From Pseudomonadota bacterium (GTDB lineage: Bacteria > Myxococcota_A > UBA9042 > GCA-2863065): a DNA stretch of 45,875 nt. Below the pieces are notes generated by a model, which saw nothing but the letters and a program-made list of their open reading frames with translations, was not told the origin of the DNA and made no database searches. Shown piece after piece: positions 32,254-41,777 of this stretch (positions within the stretch are counted from its first letter, which is position 1; every line of letters begins with the position of its first letter). The position numbers were made by a program, and so were the translations under genes. The DNA lies in NCBI GenBank assembly GCA_005776585.1, contig SXOX01000023.1, positions 1 to 45,875 on the forward strand, given 5' to 3'.

Positions 32254-32433
32254 ATGACGTTATCCACCCTGATCGCCGTGCTCACGCTCGTCGTGGTGTT
32301 GGCTGCGGTTGCCGCGCTGACCGTCGATGCGCTGCGCGGAGTCGATCGAGTGACGTCGCCGATCGCAGATTTCCCTTCAGCCCGTGTCGTATTGACACCT
32401 CTTTCTTCCCCTATTTCAAACGAACTCACCTAA
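32254..32433 (+). CDS. Possible 59-residue single-pass membrane peptide
   Basis: An ATG two bases downstream of the predicted sigma-54 start site opens a frame of 59 codons ending in TAA. Residues ~4-24 are a good membrane helix (STLIAVLTLVVVLAAVAALTV), followed by a polar tail rich in Ser, Pro and Thr. The first 30 codons have the high third-position GC of real genes here; the last 20 do not. There is no Shine-Dalgarno, as expected for a leaderless message. Family unknown. Confidence 0.4.
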   Translation: MTLSTLIAVLTLVVVLAAVAALTVDALRGVDRVTSPIADFPSARVVLTPLSSPISNELT

Positions 32434-32446
32434 AAATCCCTCCAAT

Positions 32447-32482
32447 CGCGCCGGGTCGTTACGGGCACGCCCGGCGCGTTTT
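32447..32482 (+). terminator. Rho-independent terminator
   Basis: A nine-base perfect stem, CGCGCCGGG (32447-32455) with CCCGGCGCG (32470-32478), a 14-base loop, then TTTT (32479-32482). The T tract is on the plus-strand side only, so it ends the sigma-54 transcript rather than the thioesterase or HAD genes. Confidence 0.75.
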
Positions 32483-32501
32483 CTCCTCCTTAACCGCTCA
32501 G

Positions 32502-33245
32502 TTACCCTGCCGTCGTTCGATGAAGCGCCCAGCCACGCTGCTGCGCGAGTGCCGCGAGGTCGCCCCGGCTCGAGGGCGCGGGCGGATCCACGACGAGGGC
32601 GCCGTGGGTCGACATCAAGAGCATCGGAACGTCGTCCAGTGAATTGCCCGCGGCAAACGCGGGCGCTCCCTCCGCGCCCAGCTCACGCCGCAGGCGCAGG
32701 ACCTTGCCCTCGCCGCTCGTGAACGGCTCGATGACCCGGTTGCTGACATGGCCCGTCGACTCGATCTCGAGCTCCACGGCCAGAACGTCGCTCCGGCCGA
32801 TCCCGAGGCGCCGCATCGCCGGGTCCAGGCTCCACCAGGGGCTCGCGCTCACGATCAGCACGCGGAACCGCGCTCGCCGGAATCGCTCGACGAGGGCGGT
32901 CATCTCCGTGAACTCGCGCGCCGCCATCTCCTCGACGAAGTGCTGCTCCGACAGCTCCAGGAGCTCGCCGAGCTCCAACCCCGCGAAGAGCTGCGCACCG
33001 TAGCGATAACCGCGGCCCTTGTCCTCGGCGACCATCGCGTAATACGGGTCCAGCACGCGGGCCGCGCCTGGCGGTCGCGGGATTCGGCCGCGACGGTCGA
33101 GCCAGTCGAGCAGCGACTCGGTCGCATCCCATGACCAGAGCGTGCCGTCGGCGTCGAACGCGGCGATGCGCGCGTCGTCGGGGGTGCTGTCCAGGGTGCG
33201 CTGGAGCAGCGCTTCTGCCTCGGGCGTAAATTGACGGGCCTTCAT
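32502..33245 (-). CDS. HAD-superfamily phosphatase (phosphoserine-phosphatase-like)
   Basis: Protein of 247 residues of the HAD IB group. The nucleophile motif is AAFDADGTLW (Asp30 and Asp32), motif II is RVLIVSASPWW, and motifs III/IV are GEGKVLRLRREL and AAGNSLDDVPML. The helical cap lies between (YYAMVAEDKGRGYRYGAQLFAGLELGELLELSEQHFVEEM). The substrate is a small phosphomonoester, probably phosphoserine or a phospholipid head-group intermediate, but cannot be fixed from sequence. There is no Shine-Dalgarno; TATCCT is six bases before the ATG on the coding strand (33252-33257), consistent with a leaderless message. Confidence 0.85.
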   Translation of the reverse strand: MKARQFTPEAEALLQRTLDSTPDDARIAAFDADGTLWSWDATESLLDWLDRRGRIPRPPGAARVLDPYYAMVAEDKGRGYRYGAQLFAGLELGELLELSEQHFVEEMAAREFTEMTALVERFRRARFRVLIVSASPWWSLDPAMRRLGIGRSDVLAVELEIESTGHVSNRVIEPFTSGEGKVLRLRRELGAEGAPAFAAGNSLDDVPMLLMSTHGALVVDPPAPSSRGDLAALAQQRGWALHRTTAG

Positions 33246-33302
33246 CGAGGCAGGATACTGCGGCCGCGTCGAACGCGGAAGTCTGGTTCGAGGGAGGTCA
33301 TC

Positions 33303-33632
33303 GTGTTGGGAGCATTGCCGTCATGGTTGCGCCGAATGGCGACCGGCGCTGCGGTCGCCGCCAGCGTCTCCGCCTGTGTCCCCATGGCCCCGGCGGGAGC
33401 GATCATCGAGGTCGAGCCGCCCCCGCCGCGCGTCGAGGTCATTCCGGTGCGCCCGAGCGTGACCCACCTGTGGATCGGCGGTCGCTGGGCCTGGCGTCCG
33501 GCCATTCGGCGGTACGAGTGGGTCCCCGGCCACTGGCGCGTCCCCGCGCATCCGCATCATCGCCACTGGATCCCGGGCCACTGGGCGCGCGGACCGGGTG
33601 GTTGGCACTACGTGCGCGGCCACTGGCGCTAG
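33303..33632 (+). CDS. WXXGXW-repeat lipoprotein
   Basis: Protein of 109 residues. GGAGG (33293-33297) precedes GTG 33303 by five bases. The signal ends in SVSAC (Cys25), a lipobox. The mature part has a Pro-rich spacer (VEPPPPRVEVIPVRP) and then four copies of the WXXGXW/YXXGXW motif: WIGGRW, WVPGHW, WIPGHW and YVRGHW, with clustered His and Arg (HPHHRHW). Such proteins (YXWGXW family) are common exported proteins of unknown function. The His cluster could bind metal, which is inference. Confidence 0.82.
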   Translation: MLGALPSWLRRMATGAAVAASVSACVPMAPAGAIIEVEPPPPRVEVIPVRPSVTHLWIGGRWAWRPAIRRYEWVPGHWRVPAHPHHRHWIPGHWARGPGGWHYVRGHWR

Positions 33633-33653
33633 TCGCGCGATCGGGTCCCTATC

Positions 33654-33682
33654 TTGATTTCTCACCCCTGCTCGGGTATGTC
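33654..33682 (+). promoter_or_regulatory. Candidate sigma-70-type promoter for the kinase gene
   Basis: TTGATT (33654-33659), 17 bases, TATGTC (33677-33682), in the 167-base gap before the Ser/Thr kinase. Ideal spacing; about 115 bases of leader would precede the chosen start. Confidence 0.5.
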
Positions 33683-33799
33683 CGGTCAGGGAGCGGCTCG
33701 CCGGTTCACCGTGGCTCGACGAGTAGCCCGGCGGCGGGCGAGTCGGCGCCCGGGGCGGTGTTGAAATTTGGAAGTCGCGAGTACCACCGAGCGCACCGC

Positions 33800-35827
<2,028 letters not shown>

Positions 35828-35854
35828 ACCCGAGCAGCGCAAGGAGGCCAGTCG

Positions 35855-36244
35855 ATGGAAGCAAAGCGAGGCAGTGAGCGACGGCGGAGCCCGCGTGTCC
35901 CGGCGCGGCACGACCTCGTCGTTCGGCCGATCGACGCCGACGGGACCGAGCTGCGGGCCCAGTCGGTCAACCTGAACCTCGGCGGCCTGTATTGCACGCT
36001 GGACCACTGGCTCCAGCCATTCACCAAGATCGCCATCAGCCTGTCGCTACCGATCTCGCTCGATGTCGACGAATCCAAGTCGGTCGACATCGCCGTCGAC
36101 GGCGTCGTCGTGCGCATCGAGCCCGCCAAGCGCGAGGTCGGGCGCACGAGCTACGAGTGCGCCGTCGCGTTCGTGGGCCTCGACGAGGACGCCGAGCTGG
36201 CCATCGCGCGCTACCTCTTGGCGGAGTTGGTGCGTTCTACCTGA
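35855..36244 (+). CDS. PilZ-domain protein
   Basis: Protein of 129 residues, a probable c-di-GMP effector. AAGGAGG precedes the ATG. The first binding motif RRRSPRVPA (RxxxR type) is at residues ~9-17. The second motif position reads VNLNLGGLYC, where the consensus (D/N)xSxxG has Asn in place of Ser; binding may therefore be weakened. The remainder is the expected six-stranded barrel (KIAISLSLPISL, VDIAVDGVVVRIEPA, YECAVAFVGLDEDAELAIARYLLAEL). It starts 27 bases after the kinase gene, so it is likely in the same operon. Confidence 0.88.
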   Translation: MEAKRGSERRRSPRVPARHDLVVRPIDADGTELRAQSVNLNLGGLYCTLDHWLQPFTKIAISLSLPISLDVDESKSVDIAVDGVVVRIEPAKREVGRTSYECAVAFVGLDEDAELAIARYLLAELVRST

Positions 36245-36283
36245 GCTGCGGGTCGGCGCGTGTGAGTCGGCCCCACGCGGACG

Positions 36284-37078
36284 CTAGACGATCTCGATGC
36301 GGATGAGCTGCTTGCCGACGAAGACGTAGTCGCCGTTGTCGAGCTGAATCTCGTCGCGAATGCGGTAGTAGGTCCCGTTCTTGGAGCCGGCGTCCTCGAG
36401 CGTGACGCGCCCGGCCTCGACGCCGACGCGCGCATGCGTGTGGCTCATGAAGCGGTCTTGCGGGAAGTTGAGGTCGCAGTCCTCGCGCCCAATCGTGAGC
36501 GAGCCGCTCTCGACGGCGCGGCGCTCGCCGGCGCGGCCATGCGTGAGGATCTGGGTGACCGAGAGCTTCCAGGGCCACAACGGCGGCGTGCCGCAGAAGC
36601 AGGCGCCATTCTCCCACGCCTCGGGCATGGGATCGGGATAGGTGTGCAGCTCGAACAGCTCCTCGCCGCAGACGAAGCGATCGCCGTCACCCAGCGGGAC
36701 GCGCCCGCGGAGCCGCATGAACGTACCGTTGGCCGAGTCCAGGTCCTTCACGAACAGGTGACCGTCGCGATAGAAGAAGTTGGCCTGCTTCGGTGAGACG
36801 GTCGTGTCGTCGGGGAACAGGATCGTCCCCTGCGTGCGCCCGCAGATGTGCTCCGTCGAGTTGAGGTAGTAGCTCGCGCCGTCGCCACCCATGCCACGCA
36901 GAAGGACGAGCCGGGCCTTGCGCTTGGTCGGAGCGGACTCGATGAAGGCCGTCTCCGCCTGCGCGCGCGCGGCGCTCGGCTTGGGCTTGAGGTCGTCGGA
37001 CTTGGCCCCGCAGTAACCACAGAAGCGGTGCCCGACGGGAACGGGCTTTCCACATTGGCGGCAGGTGATCACGCTCAT
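36284..37078 (-). CDS. Zinc-ribbon protein with two FHA domains
   Basis: Phosphopeptide-binding protein of 264 residues. The zinc ribbon is at the N-terminus (Cys6, Cys9, Cys20, Cys23: TCRQCG and FCGYCG), like the one on the nearby kinase. The first FHA domain (~60-140) has HICGRTQGTILFPDDTTVSPKQANF and SANGTFMRLRG. The second (~165-262) has LTIGREDCDLNFPQDRFMSHTHARVGVEAGRVTLEDAGSKNGTYY, with the canonical GRxxCD, SxxHAR and NGT residues. ATG 37078 is chosen for the zinc ribbon; the frame stays open far upstream inside the next gene. TAGATT lies eight bases before the ATG (37087-37092). Convergent with the PilZ gene. Confidence 0.93.
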   Translation of the reverse strand: MSVITCRQCGKPVPVGHRFCGYCGAKSDDLKPKPSAARAQAETAFIESAPTKRKARLVLLRGMGGDGASYYLNSTEHICGRTQGTILFPDDTTVSPKQANFFYRDGHLFVKDLDSANGTFMRLRGRVPLGDGDRFVCGEELFELHTYPDPMPEAWENGACFCGTPPLWPWKLSVTQILTHGRAGERRAVESGSLTIGREDCDLNFPQDRFMSHTHARVGVEAGRVTLEDAGSKNGTYYRIRDEIQLDNGDYVFVGKQLIRIEIV

Positions 37079-37089
37079 CGGCCGGCAAT

Positions 37090-38208
37090 CTAGCGCATCT
37101 GACGGCCCGCGCGAAGGGGGCTGAAGACAGCCCAGGCGTTCTTGCCTGAGGCGGTCGCGCCTCCGGGAAGCGTGAGGCTCAGCCGCGCGCGAAAAAAGTA
37201 GTTCATCGGCTGTAGAAACATGGAGATGAAGCTGCGCACCGCCGCTGGAAGCACCTGGAGGAGATCCTCGCGGTAGGCCAGCCGGCCGAGCGCGACCTCG
37301 AGCGCGACGGGACCATCGCGCGTCTTCGCCGTCACCGAGTAGCGCATCGGGACCGCGTGGTGCGGCTCCACCGGGTCGCGCTTGCTCTCGAGCACCTTCG
37401 CTGTCGCCTCGAGCGACGAGGCGACGACCTTGCCGTCCTTCATCACGAGCAGCCAGCCGTGGCGCTCGCTCCCGAGCTTCGGAGTGAGCGTGACCTCCAC
37501 GAAGTGGACGCGGTAAGGCCCCGCGCGCCCGTCGAGCCGCACCCAGCGATCGGCGAGCTGATAGGGGAGCATCGTCGAGAGGCCGTGCTCTCCAAACCCG
37601 GTGCCCTTGAAGGGCCGCCACGTGCCCTCGAGCAGCCGCTCGCGTCCCTCGATCCGCACCTTGCCGGCGAGCATCGCATAGCTCAGCACGTGGCCCTCGG
37701 GCAGCCCGATGCGCCCGTTTCCGGGCTTCCAGCCGGGCTCGACGAGCGTCGCCGTGAGCTCGAGCTCGGTGCTCCAGGTCGTGCCCTTGAGCGTCCAGCC
37801 CGTGGCCGTTCGCTGCAGGTCGCACGCTCCGGCGCGCAGGCGAAAGCGGCCGCTGCGCTCGAGGCTCCAGGTGCCCTTGGGGTACTTTCGAGGATAGCGA
37901 CCGTAGGCGATGGGAGCCGCCGGATCGGTGTACGGAGGCGCAAAGCGCAGCACGTCGATGACCGCGTTCTCGTCGCCCGGCCCAAAGTTCGTGAGCACCA
38001 TCGAGATCTGCATCCAGCCGCCGTCGTCGCGTTCGACGAACGTCATCCAGCGCTCGAGGTAGCCTTCGTGCTTGACGTTCTCGCGGTCGTGCGCGGCCCA
38101 CTCGGCGTCGCCGACCGTCTCGATCCCCGGCTGCAGCGGCGTGATGTCTCCCGCCTGCGCTCCAGTGGTCCAGAGCGTTGCGAGGACCACGAGTTGGATG
38201 GGCTTCAT
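37090..38208 (-). CDS. Secreted lipocalin-like (CrtC/Svf1-type) protein
   Basis: Exported protein of 372 residues with a signal peptide (MKPIQLVVLATLWTTGAQA). The mature part is beta-rich with many Trp and Gly motifs: ERWMTFVERDDGGWMQISMVLTNFGPGDENAVIDVLRF, GTWSLERSGRFRLRAGACDLQRT, WSTELELTATLVEPGWKPGNGRIG, and a second half starting near LEGTWRPFKGTGFGEHGLSTMLPYQLADRWVRLDG. The two similar halves resemble the double-calyx layout of CrtC/Svf1-like proteins, which bind or convert lipophilic molecules; the assignment is tentative. TACCAT is eight bases before the ATG and overlaps the -10 of the divergent flavoprotein gene. Confidence 0.75.
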   Translation of the reverse strand: MKPIQLVVLATLWTTGAQAGDITPLQPGIETVGDAEWAAHDRENVKHEGYLERWMTFVERDDGGWMQISMVLTNFGPGDENAVIDVLRFAPPYTDPAAPIAYGRYPRKYPKGTWSLERSGRFRLRAGACDLQRTATGWTLKGTTWSTELELTATLVEPGWKPGNGRIGLPEGHVLSYAMLAGKVRIEGRERLLEGTWRPFKGTGFGEHGLSTMLPYQLADRWVRLDGRAGPYRVHFVEVTLTPKLGSERHGWLLVMKDGKVVASSLEATAKVLESKRDPVEPHHAVPMRYSVTAKTRDGPVALEVALGRLAYREDLLQVLPAAVRSFISMFLQPMNYFFRARLSLTLPGGATASGKNAWAVFSPLRAGRQMR

Positions 38209-38222
38209 GGCGTGCTATGGTA
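38194..38222 (+). promoter_or_regulatory. Divergent promoter with overlapping -10 boxes
   Basis: On the plus strand TTGGAT (38194-38199), 16 bases, TATGGT (38216-38221) would serve the flavoprotein gene at 38255. On the minus strand TACCAT (38222-38217) would serve the lipocalin-like gene at 38208. The two -10 boxes share five of six base pairs, so the genes could compete for polymerase. Confidence 0.45.
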
Positions 38223-38254
38223 CGGCCCGCCCGGGGAGGGCGAAAGGGGACGCG

Positions 38255-39838
38255 GTGGCGGTAGTCGAATCGAGTGAGGATGGGCTCGTCGTCGCGCTGC
38301 GCGGGCTGCTCGGAGCCGACGCCGTGTCGAACGAGGAGGCCGAGCGCCGCGCCTATGCGTCCGACATGTGGCCCCGTCACCAGATCTGGAAGATGGGTCC
38401 CACGCCAGTGCGGCATCGGCCGTTGTGCGTCGCGCGCCCGACCACCGAGGGTCAGATTCAAGCCGTCGTCCGCGCCTGTCGCGCCGCGAACGCGCCGCTC
38501 ATCCCATATGGCGCCGGCAGCGGGGTCTGCGGCGGGACCATGCCCATTCGTCCGCGGTCCGTGGTGCTCGACGTGCGCCGCCTCGACCGGCTCGTGAGCC
38601 TCGACGACCTGGATCTCACCGTCACCGCCGAAGCCGGCATCCACGGGATGCTCTTCGAGGAAGAGCTGCTCGCGCGCGGCTACACCCTCGGGCACTATCC
38701 ATCGTCCATCTTGTGCAGCACGCTGGGCGGCTGGCTCGCGGCGCGCTCGGCGGGTCAGCAGTCGTCCAAGTACGGCAAGATCGAGGACATGGTCGTCTCG
38801 CTCCGCGCCGTCCTGCCCGACGGCGACGTCGTCGAGACCGGCTCGGGCCAGCCGGTAGACTGGACGCAGATCCTCGTGGGTAGCGAGGGCACGCTCGGCG
38901 TCGTCACGCGGGCCACGTTGCGCGTCCACGTGCGGCCGGAGGCGCAGGTCTTTCGCGGGTTTCGCTTCCGCACCGTCGATGAGGGGCTCCACGCGCTGCG
39001 CCGAATCATGCAGGCGGGGCTCTCTCCGCATGTGGCTCGCCTTTACGACCCGTTCGACACCATGCTGCACTCGAGCTCCAAGAGCGGGTCCCCGGCGGAG
39101 GAGGCCGGGCGCACGGCGACGGGTCCCATGAGCGCGCTGCGTGACCTGTTTTCGGCACCCGTCGCCGAGGTGAAGCGTCGCGCACCCAAGGCCGCCATCG
39201 CGCTCGCCTTGTCGGTGCCCGGCGTCCTCGCTCGGCTGGTGGAGGCGCTGCCCGCCACGTGCCTGCTGATCCTCGGCTTCGACGGCACACGCAGCGACGC
39301 TGAGCGCGATCTCGAGGCGGCGACCAAGCTCGCGCTCGCTGGTGGCGGCATCGACGGTGGCTCCGGCCCGGGTGAGCGCTGGCTCGCGCATCGGCACGCG
39401 GTCTCCTTCAAGCAGTCCGCTCTCTTCGACGCCGGCGCGTTCGTGGACACCATGGAGGTCTCGGCCCCGTGGTCGCGTGTGCTCGAGGTCTACCGCGGCG
39501 TCCGCGCGGCCGTCTCACCGCACGCGTTCGTCATGGCGCACATGAGCCACGCCTATCGGGAGGGCTGCTCCCTGTACTTTACGTTCGCTGGCTACAAAGG
39601 CGATGCGGCCGGGCTCGAGCGCCTGTATGACCGCGTCTGGGCCGAAGGGCTCACCGCCGTCATTCGCTGTGGAGGCTCCATCAGCCACCACCACGGCGTG
39701 GGGCTCTCCAAGCGCGACGCGATGCGGCGCGAGCACGGGGCCGGCCTACGCCTGCTGTATTCCATGAAGGACGTGCTGGACCCCAGCGGCCTCATGAACC
39801 CGGGCAAGGTCCTCCCAGACCGCGCGGTGGAGGGGTAG
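38255..39838 (+). CDS. FAD-binding oxidoreductase, alkyl-DHAP-synthase-like
   Basis: VAO-family flavoprotein of 527 residues. GTG 38255 has AAGGGGA at good distance. FAD-binding motifs are PYGAGSGVCGGTMP near residue 87 and GGWLAARSAGQQSSKYGKIEDMV. The C-terminal region carries GGSISHHHGVGLSKRDAM near residue 474; the HHH triad is characteristic of alkyldihydroxyacetonephosphate synthase of ether-lipid formation, and CSLYFTFAG provides the Tyr position. A true AGPS reaction needs no external electron acceptor. Here, however, GlcE-like and GlcF-like genes follow at once, as in glycolate oxidase (glcDEF), suggesting a dehydrogenase that passes electrons to an Fe-S subunit. Substrate unknown. 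Confidence 0.9.
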   Translation: MAVVESSEDGLVVALRGLLGADAVSNEEAERRAYASDMWPRHQIWKMGPTPVRHRPLCVARPTTEGQIQAVVRACRAANAPLIPYGAGSGVCGGTMPIRPRSVVLDVRRLDRLVSLDDLDLTVTAEAGIHGMLFEEELLARGYTLGHYPSSILCSTLGGWLAARSAGQQSSKYGKIEDMVVSLRAVLPDGDVVETGSGQPVDWTQILVGSEGTLGVVTRATLRVHVRPEAQVFRGFRFRTVDEGLHALRRIMQAGLSPHVARLYDPFDTMLHSSSKSGSPAEEAGRTATGPMSALRDLFSAPVAEVKRRAPKAAIALALSVPGVLARLVEALPATCLLILGFDGTRSDAERDLEAATKLALAGGGIDGGSGPGERWLAHRHAVSFKQSALFDAGAFVDTMEVSAPWSRVLEVYRGVRAAVSPHAFVMAHMSHAYREGCSLYFTFAGYKGDAAGLERLYDRVWAEGLTAVIRCGGSISHHHGVGLSKRDAMRREHGAGLRLLYSMKDVLDPSGLMNPGKVLPDRAVEG

Positions 39839-39840
39839 CC

Positions 39841-40899
39841 ATGGCGCCACCGGTCACGGATGCGAGCGCGCTGACCGATCTCACGCGCGACTACACCCGG
39901 GAGATCCGCGAGGCGACGTCCTTCCCGCAGGCGCTCGAACTGGGGCTCGGCAAGGGTCGACTCGCGCCCGGCGAGACGCTCAGCGCCCGCTCGGTCGCCG
40001 AGGTCTGCATCACGCTCGCCGCGGCGTCGCGCTTTGGCGGGCACGTGCGGCTCGGACCGGCCCAGGGTCCCGACGAGGTCGGGCTGCGGCTCGACGCGCT
40101 GGTCGGGATCACCGACGTGGACCCGACAAGTGGCCTGGTGCGCGCCGAGGCCGGAGTCACCGTGTCCTCGCTGGAGGCGCGGCTCGCCGACGCCGGCCTC
40201 ACGTTGGGCGCGGCCCTGCTGGCGACGCCCGAGGCCCGGATCGGCGCGGCCATCGCCGCCGGGGCTTGGCCGGGTGCGGCCATGCGTCTCGAGGCGGTCC
40301 TCCCCGACGGGACGCCGCTCTGCACGCCGCTCGCCCCGCGTCGCGCGACGGGTCCGGACCCGGACGCGCTCCTGCATGGCCTGAACGATCGCCTCGCCGT
40401 GCTCGTGGCGGCCGTGCTGCGCCTCGACCCCCGCGCGCAGCAGTCCCGCGTCGAGCACGTCAAGGGGCCCCCGAGCGCACTCCTCGAGGCCATGCGCGTC
40501 CTGCTGCGAGACCACCGGCTGGACGTCGAGCTGAGCGCGACCAGCGACGGACAGGAGCTGACGGTCGAGGTCTCCGGCGACGACGCGCGCTTCGACACGG
40601 GGCTGGCGTTGTTGGCCTCGCTGCGTGCGGTCGGCGCCGTGTCGGTCACGGGTGGCCTGCCGGCGCCCCCGCTCGGTCGCACCGAGGTCGCGGGATGGCG
40701 GCGGCTTCAGTCGCGCGTCGCGGCCGGTGGCCCCGTGTGGCTGCACCGCATCGGTCGGCACGGCGCGTGGCTGCGACCGGGGCCCCAGGGCGCCATCGAT
40801 GACCCTTGGCTTGCGCAAGCGCGCGCGGCGCTCGATCCGGGCGCCGTCCTTCGCCACGACGACGCGCCACTCCGCCGCCGGAAAGGACGCGCGACATGA
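39841..40899 (+). CDS. GlcE-like FAD-binding subunit
   Basis: Protein of 352 residues starting two bases after the flavoprotein stop. The N-terminal part follows the FAD_binding_4 plan in a degenerate form: ARSVAEVCITLAAASRFGGHVRLGPAQGPDEVGLRLDALVGITDVDPTSGLVRAEAGVTVSSLEARLADAGLTLGAAL. The second half contains VEVSGDDARFDTGLALLASLRAVGAVSV and WRRLQSRVAAGGPVWLHRIG, as in GlcE-type small FAD proteins. The classic PxGxGS loop is replaced (RLGPAQGP), so FAD may not bind; it may be a structural partner. It overlaps the next gene by ATGA. Confidence 0.82.
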   Translation: MAPPVTDASALTDLTRDYTREIREATSFPQALELGLGKGRLAPGETLSARSVAEVCITLAAASRFGGHVRLGPAQGPDEVGLRLDALVGITDVDPTSGLVRAEAGVTVSSLEARLADAGLTLGAALLATPEARIGAAIAAGAWPGAAMRLEAVLPDGTPLCTPLAPRRATGPDPDALLHGLNDRLAVLVAAVLRLDPRAQQSRVEHVKGPPSALLEAMRVLLRDHRLDVELSATSDGQELTVEVSGDDARFDTGLALLASLRAVGAVSVTGGLPAPPLGRTEVAGWRRLQSRVAAGGPVWLHRIGRHGAWLRPGPQGAIDDPWLAQARAALDPGAVLRHDDAPLRRRKGRAT

Positions 40900-41777
40900 G
40901 CGCTCCACGGGACCTCCTCCAGGCCACGACAACGTGCGCCTACTGCCCCACGCTCTGCCTCCACGCTTGCCCCGTGTCGACGGCCGAAGCGTCGAGCACC
41001 GTCTCGCCGCACGGCAAGATGATGACCGCGCGCGCGTTGGCCTCGGGGGCGCTGCCGCTCACCGATCGTCACGCGGTCGGTGTGCTCTCCAGGTGCACGA
41101 GCTGCGGCGCTTGCCAGGTCGCGTGCCGCCACGCGATCGACGTGTCGGGGACCCTGCACGCGGCGCGCACGTGGGCCGCAACGGGGGGGCACGCCGCCGT
41201 CGATCCCATCAGCGTCGCCGTCCCCATCGAGGCGGAGACGGCTCGCGTTTTGCCGCCAGGCGCCTCCGGCGTGTGGCTTCACGACGCGGGGCACGCGGCC
41301 GCGTTTGCCGTCGTCGCCAAGCGCAACGCGACGCGCTGGGGCCGGCGCCCGGAGCTGGTCTTCGCGAGCGTCGAGGACCTCATCGCGGTCGAGACGCTCT
41401 ACCCGACGGTCGGCGCCACGCTGCGCGTGCCGCAGCGCCTCGAGGTCGACGAGGCGCTGCCGCCGCTCCCGGCGACCGGCCAAGTCGCGTATCTGGAGCC
41501 CTGTGCCCTCTCCCGGCGTCGTCCGGAACACGCCGCCGAGCTGCGACGCCGCCTCGCCGCGGTGCTGGGTGACCGCCTCGTCGTGCTCTCCCGTCCCGAT
41601 GGCGAGCCGCTCTGCTGCGGTGCCGGTGGCGGCTACGCGGAGGCCAGCCCCGCCGGGGCGAAGCGTGCGGGCGCCCGCATCCTGGAGCTTGCCCGTGACC
41701 GGGGCGCCGCGGCGGTCATCACGACCTGTGGTGGCTGTCGTGCGCATCTGGCGGCCGCATCACCGCGCGCTGAATGA
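40896..41777 (+). CDS. GlcF-like iron-sulfur electron-transfer subunit
   Basis: Protein of 293 residues. Two cluster motifs are near the N-terminus: CAYCPTLCLHACP, a CX2CX3CX3CP variant with one extra residue compared with standard 4Fe-4S motifs, and CTSCGACQVACRH, a standard CX2CX2CX3C. The C-terminal part has one CCG-type cysteine-rich domain (EPCALSRR, LCCGAGGGYAEASP, TTCGGCRAH) of the GlcF/HdrB/GlpC kind. E. coli GlcF (407 residues) has two such domains, so this is a short form. It starts inside the GlcE-like stop. It is the third gene of the operon and its 3' end overlaps the convergent HExxH gene by 59 bases. Confidence 0.86.
   Translation: MSAPRDLLQATTTCAYCPTLCLHACPVSTAEASSTVSPHGKMMTARALASGALPLTDRHAVGVLSRCTSCGACQVACRHAIDVSGTLHAARTWAATGGHAAVDPISVAVPIEAETARVLPPGASGVWLHDAGHAAAFAVVAKRNATRWGRRPELVFASVEDLIAVETLYPTVGATLRVPQRLEVDEALPPLPATGQVAYLEPCALSRRRPEHAAELRRRLAAVLGDRLVVLSRPDGEPLCCGAGGGYAEASPAGAKRAGARILELARDRGAAAVITTCGGCRAHLAAASPRAE

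Larger units (their letters stand above)
32252..32482 (+). ncRNA. Possible sigma-54-dependent small transcript (~230 nt)
   Basis: The interval is bounded by a sigma-54 promoter and a GC-rich hairpin with a T tract. Its 3' half is pyrimidine-rich and AT-richer than the genome average, as in many regulatory RNAs, and its codon bias fades there. It could be a small RNA, a nearly leaderless mRNA for the 59-residue peptide, or both. The known Myxococcus Pxr small RNA is also sigma-54-dependent (established), but I cannot compare sequences here. Confidence 0.35.

Noticed and set aside
37079..39397. Upstream extension of the FHA reading frame on the minus strand
   Set aside because: The extension runs through the lipocalin-like and flavoprotein genes with Arg/His-rich sequence; the real start is at the zinc ribbon at 37078.
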